Positions 48,045-60,512 are shown, numbered from the stretch's first letter. The stretch: 64,000 nt of DNA from Sclerotinia nivalis (GCA_029531795.1 JAPEIS010000014.1:124001-188000); one strand, 5' to 3'. Made by a program: numbers and translations. Notes: generated from the letters alone by a model not told the origin.

Positions 48045-49524
48045 ATGTCATCCCGCAACACCATACCGGGCCCAGGCCCAACCCCAAAACCCTCCTCATT
48101 CGCCCTCCGCTACCATGACTTCGCAGACGGACACAGTGATCTCACTCCCCGCCCTAGCACCTTTCCCTCTTTCCCCCCCTCCCAGTCCTCTCCCCGCGAC
48201 TGGGATACCATGGAAGCGAACCAAAAAAATCGTCTCCACTCCTTCACCACCCGCGAACTACTAAATTTCGATGCTTTTAGCGAACGGCCTATAGCCGCAT
48301 CCACATTATCTAATTTACCTCTCTTGTCTTTACTGCGAAGAAATCAATGGGATAGTACGGGGAAGATGTTTGGGAGGAAAGAGGCGATTCGTATTGATGA
48401 CTGGGGACAAAGTGGGGACGGAGAAGATAGGAAGTATGGGGAGTGGGTTTCTGGGAATGAACATGTATAGGATGCACTGCGGCCGAGTTTGGCGATTGCA
48501 AGTCAGTATTTGCTATCGAGTCATATGCTACCCTGGGTTCGTTGTTCTTTTACCAATATGTAAATAGAAATTTCGTGTATCGACCGAATTGGAGCTAGCA
48601 CTAACTCCGATTCCAGTTCGATGCTTTGCTTCTCGCCACTCGCGTCCCGGTAGCACCCCATTGAAACCTACTCGATGTCCCCAATCTCCAATCTTTTGCC
48701 TTTCGACCTTCGCCTTATAGCAGGCAAGAAACAATAGAAGCCCGCGAAAGAATACTTAACGATTGCCTCTTAAACGATTACGACATTCTATTCTCTTTTT
48801 TCGAACCCGGAAAGAACCCATACACGGGCGAGATCGATCTAGATATCGATGAGAGTATTTATCCTGATCGTAACACGCTAGCTTTTGCGCACCTGCGCTG
48901 GAATCAGCGGCACCCAACTGATCCTAAAGAGAAACCACGATATAACATCGTACTTATGTTGAACGTCGATTGTATAACTCCATTAGTTGTAGATAAATAT
49001 TTGAATCATGCCGAACGGTATGCTATATCCTGGCGAATGGCTGTTGTAGTGAGTTCTTTTCTTCAGCGCCTGCTGCTGGGCGTATTCACGAAATCCCAAT
49101 CTTTGGATAGTCCACGAATTAATCCATGCTATGGAATTGATTAGAAACCATCCCAATCGCAACGTCAAGATGACAACCCCACCCGTACCCAACGAACCAC
49201 TTTTTGAAGATGAAGCTCTGGCCGAGCTAGGATATTCGTACGAAAATGCCGTGGGTTGGACTACCCCCATAACCAAGTTACAACTACCCAAAAAAGCTCT
49301 GACGTATGTGATAGATTAATGGAGGGTACATAGAAGCAATGCTCAACGGAACAATATGGAGAAATCGCCCCTTGGGCTACTGGCTAGTGACGCCTTGGCC
49401 AACCATGGAAATGATTTTAACTTATACGACTTCCATTGAAAATCCCCAACTTGACGGGGAGCCGCAACCTCCAGATTATAAATACTTACATCCCATTCCA
49501 GTAACAGTCTACGAAGATGCATAA
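48045..49524 (+). pseudogene. Disrupted HExxH zincin-like protein gene
   Basis: Consecutive plus-strand segments belong to one protein but do not join cleanly. Segment 1 starts ATG at 48045 (frame 0) and has an in-frame TAG at 48468-48470, yet continues DALRPSLAIASQYLLSSHML. An intron with a CTAAC branch site ends near 48,616. Segment 2 (FDALLLATRVPVAP, in-frame TGA at 48662, then YDILFSFFEPGKNPYTGEID and KPRYNIVLMLN) ends at a GTGAGT donor near 49,049. After an acceptor near 49,110 comes VHELIHAMELIRNHPNRN with the zinc-metalloprotease motif HELIH, then FEDEALAELGYSYENAV, whose Glu could be the third ligand. This arrangement is common in uncharacterised fungal secreted or cytosolic proteins. 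The splice at 49,049/49,111 is off by one base, and further shifts occur near 49,304 and 49,520. I therefore call it a pseudogene; a badly resolved gene is the alternative. Confidence 0.55.
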
Positions 49525-50656
49525 TCCCCCTCGTTTTGGGAGCACGGTTCGATCATATGGCCATAAGATCTTGTACTACCGGACAATGAAAGCTAGCGTG
49601 GGGATAAAAGTCCAAGATGAATATGTTTGGGGTAGAGATGATATCACAGGACGAGTACATGTCTCCACATTGAGAAATGAACCAAAATCATTTGTAGATG
49701 ACATGGAACGACTTAAAAATATTACCAACTGGAGACCAGACGAGAAGCAAATTTTCCAAATTGGGGATAAACTAATCAAAAGTGCAGAACACGGAGCAGC
49801 TTTCTGGTCGGATTCAATTGTGCAACGACAGAATATTAACGAATATGTTACTATGATCAAGCACAACGAAATAAACAACGTAAAAGGTGAAAACTATAGA
49901 CTAAAAATATTTAATGCTTTAATGAAGGCAACAGAGAAACATATAGCCCTAATGCAAAACCAATTACGCCTTGATAATCTCAATCAAAGTATTTCAACAG
50001 ATCGACGAATTGATCTTTTAAAGTTCAATCGGGGAATGCGAGCACTTATTCAAAAACTCACATTAGAATGGAAAATACAACTTTCACATCCAGCCATTCA
50101 TTTCAGCACTATATTAAATTATTTGGAACTGGCGATGATGTATCTTTTTGTCCCTGATGAAACGACTGGACTAATTGATGCGGAGGATCGAAAAGAAATC
50201 AATGTGATATCACAAGCTCGCATCGAATACATCTCAGGACATATTGACAACTGTCAAGAAATTATTGTATGGATCGGTCAAAACGAAGGCCAATCCTCTT
50301 ATCCACTGATTTGCACAGGCCTCCTGAAGCTAGCTTGTGGTTTAAGAAGTCGCGAACGAGTATGGAATAGTGTGGATTATGAGATCGTCCGACAATATTC
50401 TGCGAGAATTAGGTATTTAACACTGCTTTATGATGGAGGGAAAAGAGTATGGATAGAGTTACTAGGAAATTGGATAAGATTTGCGAGGGATCTCATGGAT
50501 AATTTAGACCCTGGAGGAAGGTATGATATTTGGGAGCTCAGAATGAAAGTTACAAAGAAAAGAAAGCGTGAGAGAGATATTGGTGAAGATGGCACCACCT
50601 TATCTAGGGCAGGAGATTTAGAGAAAAAGAATGCTGATCTCGAAACTGGAATGTGA
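49517..50656 (+). CDS. Hypothetical protein, possibly the C-terminal part of the HExxH gene
   Basis: Intact 379-residue frame starting at ATG 49517, overlapping the end of the preceding frame by a few bases. It is largely helical and charged, with a lysine/arginine-rich patch near the end (MKVTKKRKRERDIG) that could be a nuclear signal. Segments such as SAEHGAAFWSDSIVQRQNIN and CQEIIVWIGQNEGQSSYPLI show ordinary coding composition. No known domain recognised. The upstream frame ends PIPVTVYEDA, and a single-base shift would lead straight into HNPPRFGST, so this may be the rear of the same broken gene rather than an independent one. Confidence 0.45.
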   Translation: MHNPPRFGSTVRSYGHKILYYRTMKASVGIKVQDEYVWGRDDITGRVHVSTLRNEPKSFVDDMERLKNITNWRPDEKQIFQIGDKLIKSAEHGAAFWSDSIVQRQNINEYVTMIKHNEINNVKGENYRLKIFNALMKATEKHIALMQNQLRLDNLNQSISTDRRIDLLKFNRGMRALIQKLTLEWKIQLSHPAIHFSTILNYLELAMMYLFVPDETTGLIDAEDRKEINVISQARIEYISGHIDNCQEIIVWIGQNEGQSSYPLICTGLLKLACGLRSRERVWNSVDYEIVRQYSARIRYLTLLYDGGKRVWIELLGNWIRFARDLMDNLDPGGRYDIWELRMKVTKKRKRERDIGEDGTTLSRAGDLEKKNADLETGM

Positions 50657-51837
50657 GCCGTATACTCCAAATGATTCCCGGGCTGCTCCAATCCTTGTTT
50701 AATGCCCACGAAAATTTGATGGCATTCCTGTACCAATATAGGAAGGGAAAGCTAGGCGGGGATTCATAGAGCAAATCATAGCCATCATTGAACACGCCTG
50801 TTTAGCAACAGGAAGTTCATTTTTCGATAGAATTTCATCTTGCTGGTTGGCGAATCTAGCCGATTCCCGCTCCATAATCGGTCAATCCAAAAACTGAAAG
50901 AAACTAGAACATCCGTTCGTCCCCGTCCGTGTAGCTGTTTAGTCTGGTGGCTTCGGATGCCGAGGAGCATACGAAATGTCATGAGGTGCAATCTAACGTC
51001 AAGAATTCTCATGGCTGCATATCCGAGCTTATACTGCCTAATTGAGAAAATGTGCTCCGTCAACCGAACATGCAAGATTGACGCACACGGGATGTTGTAC
51101 CGGTAGGATTAATGCCTTTGTAAAACACATGCTGAACAAGCCACCAACCAAAGTATGATATTTTGAAGATATAAATGCAACGTACAAACACGGAACCAAA
51201 GAAACGACTGGATGAAAGAACGAACCGTAGTCACGTGGTACGAAACTAAAGTCTTTCTGGCCAGGCCGAGGACTTGACAAGAGAAAATGACCTCCACAAG
51301 CTATCGAGAACCAATCGCTATTGAAGTAAGGGGTGAAATATCTCAAGCATTCTTTTGGCTGGCGATCCATATCATAATCTAGCCTCATGGCGGAACGCAG
51401 GTACTGCTGGGATTCGACGCATTAGCGGCGCATAGAACCTCTTCAAGCTGAAATTGTCAAATCTTCGTGTCATTCTAGATTCTCACTTGAGCTTTGTATC
51501 ACCTGGTTTTCCAGTTTGCAACACAATGGAATCTTCCTGACAGGAATTGTATCCCGGTCCCTTACATCTTGGCGGATGCGGGGTATTTATGTGGACGCGG
51601 TTCCGCACAGCTCGGGCTTGGCATCCTAGCATTCTTGAGCTGCCAAGAGGCTCGTATTTTGCTTGCTGAGATCAGCTATGTCATGATAGTGATTGTGACA
51701 CAATTAAATAGTCGTATAAAGAGACGAAGAATTGTCGTGAAAATTTCAAACTCAAAGTCCTCGACTTGCCTCTTCAAAAGCTTCAACCATTTTCTAGTCT
51801 GTCTTGATTTCTCTCGGCCATCTCAAACATCGAGAAG
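50657..51837. other. Intergenic with one coding-like minus-strand frame
   Basis: The minus-strand frame 51388-51038 (116 codons) includes CLRYFTPYFNSDWFSIACGG and DFSFVPRDYGSFFHPVVSLV, which look protein-like, but I cannot assign it or find partner exons. It may be a relic. The right end contains the promoter of the secreted repeat protein. Confidence 0.35.
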
Positions 51838-53027
51838 ATGCGCTCAACATCATTGTTATATTTGCTGTCCTTAGGGCTGAGTGGTGTGTTAGCAGCTCCT
51901 GGATCCACACTTGGTACGTGTCTTTGAATTAAATTTCTCCACCAGAATTATACTAATCGTTCATAGAAGCAAGAGTTGACAGCCCTGCGAGATGCCCAAA
52001 AATCTTCTGTACACCAGGGACACATTTGTTCTGGAACCCCAAAACAAAAGTTTGCTCCTGCAAACTAGATGATGGGGAGAAGATCTGTTATTCAACCACT
52101 AATTGCATTACCGGACATCATCCTCTCTGGGACTCCACGACTGAGACATGTTCTTGCATTCCTGATCAAACCGAAACTACTTGCCTTACTGCAACAACCT
52201 GCTTGGTCGGATCGCATCCAGTTTGGCATGCTGATACTTCAACTTGCAAATGCGAGCGCAATTCTATCAGAGAAGTCGATCCTTCAACTTGTCCCACAAT
52301 TCGATGCGCATCTACCACTCACCCTGTCTATCATCCCGAGACTAAGAGATGTACCTGCGAACCAAACGCTCCCGTATGCCCCAACATAATCTTTTGTGCC
52401 GGCGGTGCTCACAAAGTGCTTAAGCCCAACGCAAAGAAATGCACCTGCGAACTTGATAACCCAATTCCTCCTACTTGCCCACTTCTTAAATGCGTGGAAG
52501 GGAACCATCGTGTATATCACCCCGAGACCAGAAAGTGTCAATGCGATCCCGATTGTCCAGATCTTTTCTGCATTGCTGAGCAAAGACCTACATACAATTC
52601 AGCAACCAACTCGTGCTCCTGCCAATGGATTCCGGGATTGGAGCCAAACAATACGTCGACACCTATTAGAGATGAGACCTGCTCTGACACAGTATGTATC
52701 TCCGAAATGCATCCTGTTTTTAATGCCGAGACAGGACAATGTACCTGTGAATGGATTCCTGGACTCGAGCCATCTCTAGAACCAATAGATCCATGTGTCG
52801 GTATTTTTTGTATCTCAGAAATGCAACCAGGTTTTAATGCAACTACCGGTCTCTGTGAATGCCAGTGGATTCCAGGTCTCGAGCCAAAGGATACCGTGCC
52901 AAAATCTATCAAAACCTGCTCAGATATTCTCTGCATTGCTGAGAAGCATCCCGTTTACAATGCGACCACTGGACTGTGTGGGTGTGAATGGATTGATGGA
53001 TTTGGCCCGGCTGCAAGTAAACTTTAG
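51838..53027 (+). CDS. Secreted protein of ten four-cysteine repeats
   Basis: Predicted 378-residue secreted protein. Exons are 51838-51913 and 51967-53027. The 53-bp intron is GTACGT...CATAG with a TACTAATC branch site and an in-frame phase-1 join. Residues 1 to about 20 are a signal peptide (MRSTSLLYLLSLGLSGVLAA). The remainder is ten repeats of about 25-45 residues with the pattern C-x(3-5)-C-x(4)-(H/R/Q)-(P/K/R)-x-(Y/F/W)-N/H-x(2)-T-x(2)-C-x-C, for example CSDILCIAEKHPVYNATTGL. The later repeats are joined by WIPGLEP linkers. Sequons occur in the last units (NATTG). Forty cysteines with this even spacing suggest two disulfides per repeat. I do not recognise the family. Wall-associated or effector roles are possible but unproven. 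Confidence 0.85.
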
Positions 53028-55290
53028 GGAGCAGCAAATTTTTGAAATAGTGGATTTCGAAGGACAAGGACACAATGCTGCATGCCCATTTTCCCATTAG
53101 ACCAATTAAATTGAACTTATTGACCAAGACATGTAACCGATTCTTCTAGAAGCAATTGTCCCATTTGTGTAACAATGCATGTATAAGTTATGCAGCTAGT
53201 TGAGTGGTGTGGTTGATCAGCAGAGCTCAGCCACCGCCAACACCTGATAATTCATGTGATATATCATGATTGTGATTACAGTCTTCTCTCGTTCAAACCT
53301 AGCGAATTGAAGAAAGTCCATCAACATGCTACAAGTCTTTGACACCGACGCCATAGATGATTTTCGTGTTAGTGGCAAATGTGCATCCGAAAATCCGAGC
53401 AACGCCATTGCTTAGTCCGTTTAGAACTGCCAGAAATGGAATCCCAGCTTTTGGATCATGGGTCCCACGAGGTCCCACAAATTCCGAGCTCAGCGCCAAG
53501 TCGGTCGAATCTGATTCTTTGACGCCTTCACGCAAGTCCTGCTGACACCGAACACTGATTTTTGAGCCCCAGTGTTATTCTAGATAGTTGATGTCACTTA
53601 AATCGCTCTAAATATCGTCCAATTAGAACCACTGTTGCTTAAGCTGCACATCGACCAGACGTAGAATGAAAGATGATTTTAGAACTTTCGGCACTTAGAG
53701 GCTTGATCGTTCATCCGTACATTCTTAAGAAAATACCACGAGAGCGTGGATAAGCTCACGCATCGTATGCATCTAGGATTGGGATGCAACTGAATTGAAC
53801 TCTACCGCCTCTCTTATCCTCAATGAATGAAGCTAGGAGAAATAAGGCTTCTGGTCCACCGCAGCTAAGCGATGAATAACGTTCAAAAGACCCATTGATA
53901 CGGCTTTATTGGCTTGGACCACGAAAGAGGCTAAAACGCTAAACTTGTTTTCTGCCGGCTGTAAGTTGTGCGTCCAACATCACTTCGTGATCGATGAATA
54001 TCCTAAATACATTGGAAAAATCTTTTTCGCCGCTTTTTATGTATATGTAGCTTGTAGGTGTGAGAAGAGCATTTTTCTACCCAAGAATCGTGTATGATGA
54101 ATGGAGTGGATATTTTCTGAACGGCGGTGGAAACCACTAATCTCCATACCTGATTTGAACAGGGTAATTTAAGTGATGATTCGGAGCCGTGGTTGAAAAA
54201 TTCCGGTGCATATACGAGATCGCATTGCTTTTATCGATTTCTGGCGGTGTGGTTGTTGATTAAAGTCTCTGGGTGAAAATCAAAGGACAGTCTCGGCGAC
54301 TTGTATGCTTGCTCATTGAGTGGCGAAGATGAACAGACTTTAAGTTCACAAAGCTTCCCCTGCGCGAGCTCTAAGGCAGCGTGGGAACAGTAGCAGAAAT
54401 TTCAATCGCCAAGTGCAATTGTCCTGAACCAGTGAAATCGATAATCGGAAACAGCATAGATATTTTGATACGACATGATGCCGTCAAAGGCTTTGAACTG
54501 TATTGTAGCCAACAACTCAGCTTATATTTGCAATGAAGATGCTCAAGAAAGATGTCGGAATGAAAAATATGACTATGAAATGTCGTCTTCGCATTGCAAC
54601 CGCGGCAATGATCCAAATAGGAAGGTGTTGAAAAGACGTGATCGGTTATGTAAGCAAAATGAGATTTCACATGATGGTTGGGATAGGTCACCTTTCTTTA
54701 TTAGGTGTGCATTTCATACCAAGTTGCTAGCTAGGTATTTGACTGTTAGCTATTACATGTACGCAGAGATCGTATCTATATATCCAACAAACAGAGGCTT
54801 AGAGCCAAATCTCCTTTGAGTTTCAATATCTGAGATTGTCCTGACTCCAACTAATACATACCCCTAGAGTTTATTCCCAACTGTAGATATATCGACCTGG
54901 TGAATTTTTCATTCCTGTCTTTTGTTTTTCTTTCCTCTGTCCTTCACTTCAAGTCGGAACACATATAAGTGTCAGTAGATCCATCACACTTCCGGTTTGT
55001 CACCTCGCCCAAACTGTATTGGATAGTAGCGAGGGACGACAAAGAAACTATTTTCTTGACGCCAAAAAAATATCCCTAGGCCTTGTAAAATTATTCATAT
55101 GTGCAATGTCCCAATTTATATTTGACAACTGAATGTGTTGTCGAAATTGCGCGATTTTGAATTTCCCGGCCCGGGGTTGGCAGTCAAAGGCTCTGTCGGG
55201 CTCAGATTTCAAAAAGGAGTATATTTTAGTCTCTGACAATTGCGTCCATTGAGAGGTCCATACAGTCATATATCCAAGAATTGCTGCTAA
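53028..55290. other. Intergenic
   Basis: No assignable gene. The minus-strand frame 53,535-53,329 includes TDLALSSEFVGPRGTHDPKA and GIPFLAVLNGLSNGVARIFG, which look gene-like, but it is isolated. The plus-strand frame at 54,475-54,819 has no motif. The right end is the 3' side of the transcription-factor gene. Confidence 0.45.
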
Positions 55291-57538
55291 TCACGGAAAA
55301 GACGCAGGGGTAGGGAATGCTGGGTTTAGATTGCTTTCCAGGCAAGCATCAAAACCAACAAGATCGAAAGAAGGATCAAACATGGAAAAGAGGTCGATAT
55401 CTCCAGTGGTATTGAAGTCAAAAAAGGACGTATCAAAGACTTGCGTCTGCCCTCCGTGGAGGGGAGCAATCGCTGGGTTAGTTATTTGGTTGCTGGAATT
55501 GGGCGCGACAAATTCTGCTTTATTTATTAGATTGCGACGTGAAGATAGTCAAATTAGGTGGGGACGAATGGAAAAGGAGTATGCAAAACTTACGATTCTC
55601 AGTATTTGTTGTCGCCGTGTTGTGATCATTTAGTGGTAAACTAACACCAGTGTTGGGATTGATATCTTGTTGTGATGCCGTTGTTTTATGTTCAGATGAG
55701 ACGGTAGAAAAGACTCGGTCAATTTCTCTGAGCATCTTCTTGCCCATATTTGCAGCATTAGCAGCAGTCAAGTATTTACCTTCGAGTCCTTCTAAGAGAC
55801 TACAACTTGCTTGGAAGTGACCTCGAGCACGCATTCGATGGACGGGTAGTTTGTTGTGACGCATTTCACGATATGCGATACTCAGAGAAAGAGAAATGGC
55901 ATATGGGACAAAAGGAAAGAGCACGAGTTGCTCTTGAAGTTCGTGAGGGGTGGTAGAAGAAAGAATGCTGGTTGAGAGGGATTGTCGAAGGTAAGAGGGT
56001 GTGGAGCGCTTGGGTTCGGCCCAGATATGGGATCGATGGGAAATGATAGAGATGCTGTGGTAGAAAATCTCGATTGTTGCTAAAGACACAGTGATGAGTG
56101 TTTATATTGCAATACCATTAAAATTAGATGTGGCCTACCAACGGTAGTATTGGTAAGGTAATTTGAGGAATTAAGAAAACATACCAAGGGAGGAAGTACC
56201 AATCTGCGCTGCCCCACACTCTGAGACCAGCTCTTCAAAAGCAGGGAATTGAATATCCATACCGCCATGTTTCAATTGATTTAGAGGTCGATATATCTCG
56301 ATCACATTGTCCAGTAATAATATGACCTGCAAGAACAGGCGGAAAGAAGGTTCCTGTTGGTTAAAGCACTGATGGAGATCTTTCCTCATATCGCGTTCAT
56401 GCATCAAAACAGGACGTCCATGAAAAGCAGCATTCATGCGATCCAGTGCATAGACACAGCATAGAAGCTTCGCACTTGCGTCTTCTTGTTGGCCTGCGAG
56501 ATGTAACCCCATGCCTTCGAGATAATGAGTAGCTTTTCCAGAGAATTGAGATGCAAGATCTTCACTGCTAGAGTTGTCTATGAATAGAGAGAGGAGACAG
56601 AGGGCTTGAATCAATATGAGTTTGTCAGTTACAATACCGAGCTCGATGGTTAGTCTCATTGCCCCGGCTATTTTTTCACCGAAGGCTCGGCATGTCATGG
56701 GTGAGTCTGCTTCATTGAGAATTAGATGCTCCGCAGCAACGAAATTCTTGGATGCTGCCAAGCAAATTGCTTGTTTTAATAGAATTCGGCATGGGCTTGA
56801 AGGAGGTAGACCACGGTAGATGTTTTCATCAATGATTGGAAAAACAGGATTGATCTTTTCGAAGTATATCCGGGTTAACACTTCGAGATGATTTTTTGGT
56901 GGCATTGTTGATAAACACTCTTGTTCTATGAGAGGTACTAAAACATCACGAATCAAGGGCGGACATCCAAAAAATAGGTTGGAACTCGTTTGTTGTAAAT
57001 TCGAGAAATGGTGGGGCTTTTTCCCGAGTGTTGAGGAAAGATATACCCCGACGCTGTCCGGTAATACGCCACTAATCGCATCTGGGCTGGTAGCAGCTAA
57101 AAAAATTGATTCTGGGTTCAAATCTCCGATGAACCGAGACTGAACACCAGCTGGTTCTTGGATTTGAGGCATTTTGGCCTGGATATGGACACCTCCGCTC
57201 AATATTCTGGCAGCTTCAAGATCTTGATCACTACTGGCTAGATTTGATGCAACAGGGGAGATAGTACCAGGCTCCTCAGGAGATACTGTGCTTTGGTATT
57301 CGGCGTCTTTGGTACAAGAGAGGTAACTTGCAATGTATGGCTTGATGGCCCCTTGAGAAACTTGGTCGTCAGACTGAAGTTGATTGGATGCTCGTGCAGG
57401 TGAAGAATTTGCCGATGTTGAGATACCACCTGTGGTATGATTACAGCGTTTTTTCCGCTTCCTGCAGGAGTCGCATGCTTTTTGTGCTTGTTGCCTCTTG
57501 ACAGAGCCAGTCCCATCGGAAGCTACAAATCTGAACAT
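55291..57538 (-). CDS. Zn-cluster fungal transcription factor (Fungal_trans domain)
   Basis: Predicted 687-residue transcription factor. Exons are 57538-56185, 56079-55594 and 55514-55291; introns are GTATGT...TTTAG (105 bp) and GTAAGT...CAG (79 bp). All joins are in frame and total 688 codons. The N-terminus has the first half of a Zn2Cys6 cluster, QKACDSCRKRKKRCNH (C22, C25, C32), but the second cysteine triplet is not seen at the usual distance. RFIGDLNPESIFLAATSPDA follows, then the middle-homology region (about residues 210-400, with TRIYFEKINPVFPIIDENIY and YLEGMGLHLAG). The C-terminus is acidic and aromatic (FFDFNTTGDIDLFSMFDPSF), a likely activation domain. It presumably acts in the nucleus. 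Target genes are unknown, and the neighbours give no pathway hint. Confidence 0.88.
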
Positions 57539-57689
57539 TGTGGCGAGTGCTGTTTCCGCTGTTGAATGTGGTGATATGGCGTAGTCAAACCTCTTCCAGA
57601 ATTCGGTAAATTTGGGCGGGTGTGTCTCTATGACGGCCTCATATCATTGTGTATTTTCAGATGAGAAGGCTTTGTGGGCCGAGGCCAAT

Positions 57690-57910
57690 ATAATGTAAAA
57701 AGCAAGGTGTCCAATAGTCCAGAGTAGCAAAATCGATTTGAAAGTATTTCAATGTTTGAAAGTACTGAATGTTGGAAAAAGTTTCAATGTCCAAAAGGCC
57801 TTGGGCTTTTTGAAAAGCTTTGAATGTCTGAAAACAATTCGGTATTCAAAATGAAGTCGATATTCAAAACGATTTCAATACCCCAATTGAATCAAGCAAG
57901 GAATTGAAAA
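57690..57910. promoter_or_regulatory. Repeated TTTGAA/TTCAA words upstream of the transcription factor
   Basis: Within about 200 bp, roughly 190-370 bp upstream of the factor's ATG, the words TTTGAA, TTTCAATG and ATTCAAAA recur about eight to ten times in both orientations, with quasi-20-bp spacing. It could be a cis-regulatory array or a decayed simple repeat. Confidence 0.3.
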
Positions 57911-57956
57911 TCTCTGTATTTCCGAGTGTAATCCGGGCAGTCGGATACACTGGGCA

Positions 57957-59190
57957 ATGCCCGAGGTCAAATATAATGTGAGAAGAGGCAAGATTCCTTT
58001 AGCACGGGACAGAAAGTCCTTCGAATCGCCAGGTGGAGGGTTAATGCTGCACGAGAATGGGTTGACGTTAAATAAGGAACTTCCCAGTGGTGGATATTAT
58101 GACACACCTCGGATCGAGATTCAGGGGAAATTTCCGAGGGCAGCTAATAGGGTTGTGGATGATTCAAGATCCAATGTACAGGCTGGTATGCCGAGCTTGC
58201 AAATATTTTTAGCCCTTCAACGAGCCTATGTCTTGTCATCAAGATACAAAATTGGGCCTTTGCGTGGAAGAATGATCCATAACCTAAACTGTCCGACTGC
58301 AGCCGATGAAATAGAAGATCAGAAGTTTTCGAACATGTTTTAACGATTGTGACCTTTTAAGAAAGTTGAAACGTGGATACAGTGACTAATTGGTGTAATT
58401 ATATATATAAAAAACAGAAAAGTGCAAAAGTAAGGGAGGGCACTCAAGATTCCAGCTATAATATGTAATAAGTGTGTTATTTCCTGCCTCAGGCATCTTT
58501 TCTAAATTCTTACATAATTCGTGTCGGACGTCCACAAAAATGTTTAATCTATGGGATGATATCTCACATTTGATACCGCCAATGCTCAAAGTGCAAGGCT
58601 CTTCAGCCATAATTCCCAATGAATTACTCGCACATATAAGCATCTCAACGCGAGAGTCAAGCACCATGAGAACCAGTGAGATGACTTTTGTGTCTGCACT
58701 GCGACACTTTTCATTCCGCGAGAAGATTTCAGACTTTCAAATCAAGACAACACAAATTCGACTTCCAACTCGACTTCGCGATGCTCAGAGAAGCCATGCT
58801 ACTCTGCATTCAGGAGGCTCAGTCTGATAACAAACTCTATCCTTTGGCATACGTTGAAAACATCCGCACGACACGTCTGGGCGTTTCCCTAAGACCAAGA
58901 GCTACATACTACAACGGCGCACCGTGGAAGAAATATTCTTACAATATGGTGATAGTTAATATGTGTCCCATGGTCCATATGCATATGCAAAACTACTGCA
59001 AGAAACGATTTGGATTAATCCAAAAAAAGAGGAGAAGAGCTTCACGAATTGCTCAGTACATGCGCCCTTGCGTTGTGGCATCTGTTGGTTGAGGGCGTGG
59101 GAGAGTTCACGAACCATTCAAGAAAGTTCTTACCAGCCTAATAGTCCTCTAAATTCCTTTCTATTAATTTTTTCGCTGCTGTGGTTTTAA
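57957..59190 (+). pseudogene. Coding-like relics, unassigned
   Basis: Plus-strand frames at 57,957-58,343, 58,474-58,827, 58,688-59,092 and 58,963-59,190 overlap in different phases. Parts of the last two look protein-like (REAMLLCIQEAQSDNKLYPL; YAYAKLLQETIWINPKKEEK) and could be pieces of one gene with a shift or intron near 58,945. No family recognised and no clean model found. Confidence 0.25.
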
Positions 59191-60512
59191 CACTTGTTAA
59201 GCAAATGTAGGTAAAGAGCCGCACAAGGAGTCTTGGTGTACATGAACATATTCTGGCACTATCGTTGATCCTTTTTTCCTCTCTGCAGTTCATCATGGTG
59301 GAGTTTAATCCTTCGAGGGTTGTATCTAAAAGAATGACAAAGTTGTTGGGAGGTTCTTGACAACATCTATAATATTGAAATGATAAACTCGAAATACGCT
59401 TGATCGATAGCTATATTCTTACTCCATTGACATCAGATCGACCACCCGGATTCTTGAATCGCAAACGTATATGTACTCTGTCATCCCTGAAAATTTTCAT
59501 CGGAAAGCTCATACTTGCACCGACCCGAATGTTCTCAATCTCTCTTTCGTGCTACTAGCTAATCGCATGGTCTCCATGTTTTTAAAGGTCAGCCTAGAGT
59601 AACACCGCCTAACCAGGTCACAGGTGCCAAACTATCATGGTACAAGTAGAAGTGAATTCATTTCCTACATAGCCCGACTTGTTGAGTTACCTCATTCGGG
59701 TACTTGCGGCTGCGGCTCTCGTAATTGGCTTCCAATCCGATTAATCTGACAACTGTGACAGTTGGTCAAACACTCCACGACAGTCTTTATCTAGAAGGGA
59801 CGAAAGTCTATTCGATGCGGGAAAAGTTTAGATTTAAATTCATAAAGTGAGAGATGAACTGATAATCCCTTGCAGCTCAATGCACGAGCATGATGTTATG
59901 AGCGCCTATCGATGCATATCGGTTCTACAGGGGATAAAACGCCGCCAATGTCACGTCCCACAGTGAATTCCCAACAGCTCATTGCTGAACCATATGGTAA
60001 AACGACAATTTGAACATTGCGCTGGAAAGCATTTCCTAATGCCGACTCTAAATTACCCCGCAATCATACTCAATCTAAGCACATTGATCCGTAACCCACA
60101 TCCATACCCATGACGAAACATTCACTACGGTCAGCGGACTTCCCAATAGGTAATCTCCGTCAAGTTCGCCAATGCGTATGAGATTCAACGTTTTGCACTG
60201 GAGTGAACCGTACTCATGTGCCTGAACAGATCTTCCATTATTTAAAAGGTCTTCAAATTCCATCTTGTACGAAACCACAAACTTTTTCCCCTACAATCAT
60301 TTTCTTCTAGCAACCTCATCCATTAATCAACATCTTTGTTGAGACTGAAATATTTATCGAAACATTCACTTCAGAAGCTCTTTGTTTACAAAAAGGCAAG
60401 GTTGATTTGAAATCTACCTCATCTTTGCTTAAGATCTCGGCATAAAAGCCATAGTTTTTTTCATTCACTCATATCTGTGGCACAAGTCACCACTGTGGCC
60501 TGACATCCCATC
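59191..60512. other. Intergenic, promoter of the DUF1479 gene at the right
   Basis: No gene seen. The last few hundred bases, with CT-rich stretches, lead into the start codon at 60513. Confidence 0.5.
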
